Positions 5,542 through 5,626 of a stretch of DNA of 5,626 nt are shown in pieces. The number at the start of each line of letters is the position of its first letter. Positions within the stretch are counted from its first letter, which is position 1. The notes beneath the pieces are model-generated. The model was given only the letters and a program-made list of their open reading frames with translations, did no database searches and had not been told where the DNA came from. A program made the translations under genes and the position numbers. Origin of the DNA: an uncultured bacterium (GTDB lineage: Bacteria; Hydrogenedentota; Hydrogenedentia; Hydrogenedentales; SLHB01); NCBI GenBank assembly GCA_937928585.1, contig CALEZK010000003.1, positions 1 through 5,626 of the forward strand, in the 5' to 3' direction.

Positions 5542-5626
5542 CTATCTGATGATCGCGTCCGCCATCCGCGCAACCCGGGCCATCCGCCTCACGTCATGCA
5601 CCCGGACCGCGTCCGCGCCGTTGGCA
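5542..5626 (-). CDS. folP: Dihydropteroate synthase, C-terminal end only
   Basis: The last 27 codons of a gene that runs in from the right edge and ends at TAG (5544-5542). They read ANGADAVRVHDV followed by an Arg/Met/Ala-rich helix ending MADAIIR. The GAD(A/I)(V/L)RVHDV segment, with the Arg and His that bind the pterin phosphate region, and a final helix ending in ADAI are the hallmark of the FolP C-terminus. The enzyme joins p-aminobenzoate to hydroxymethyl-dihydropterin diphosphate in folate synthesis. The folP-glmM order is the same as in E. coli (ftsH-folP-glmM) and supports the call. Confidence 0.85.
   Translation of the reverse strand, partial: ANGADAVRVHDVRRMARVARMADAIIR

Noticed and set aside
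5361..5573. 70-codon - strand frame between folP and glmM
   Set aside because: It starts inside folP in another frame, crosses the palindrome, and no part resembles a known family.

Overview
The window holds ordinary bacterial chromosome of fairly high GC, with a more AT-rich toxin-antitoxin (TA) patch in the middle. The mix of folP-glmM, carA and a VWA protein of a family spread over many phyla does not fix the taxon. A deep-branching, probably uncultivated Gram-negative-type lineage (Hydrogenedentota, for instance) is a guess, not a result.

Layout: an AraC-type regulator enters from the left edge on the + strand and ends at 734. The + strand carA (small, glutaminase subunit of carbamoyl-phosphate synthetase) follows at 819-1913 with its own good ribosome binding site. 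carA converges with a leftward block. In transcription order on the - strand this block is: the 3' end of folP (dihydropteroate synthase, 5626-5542), a 229-bp spacer with a striking 43-bp palindrome, glmM (phosphoglucosamine mutase, 5312-3969), a VWA/CoxE-like protein (3916-2699), a Phd/YefM-type antitoxin (2579-2349) and a Txe/YoeB-type RNase toxin (2221-1952).

How the genes work together: folP-glmM is a classic housekeeping neighbourhood (folate and UDP-GlcNAc/peptidoglycan precursors), and the VWA gene 52 bp downstream may be co-transcribed. The TA pair lies behind the VWA stop codon with its own promoter candidate and antitoxin ribosome binding site, so it looks like an independent module inserted between the glmM block and carA.

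The points most worth a second look are the 127-bp gap between antitoxin and toxin (these genes normally touch or overlap), the perfect TATAAT inside that gap, the near-perfect palindrome five bases behind folP, an AT-hook-like segment in front of the AraC-type regulator, and the VWA protein with a non-canonical metal site and no MoxR ATPase beside it. I do not see a clearly new multi-gene system. No rRNA, tRNA, CRISPR array or transposase was recognised, and no stretch of more than 300 bases lacks a gene.
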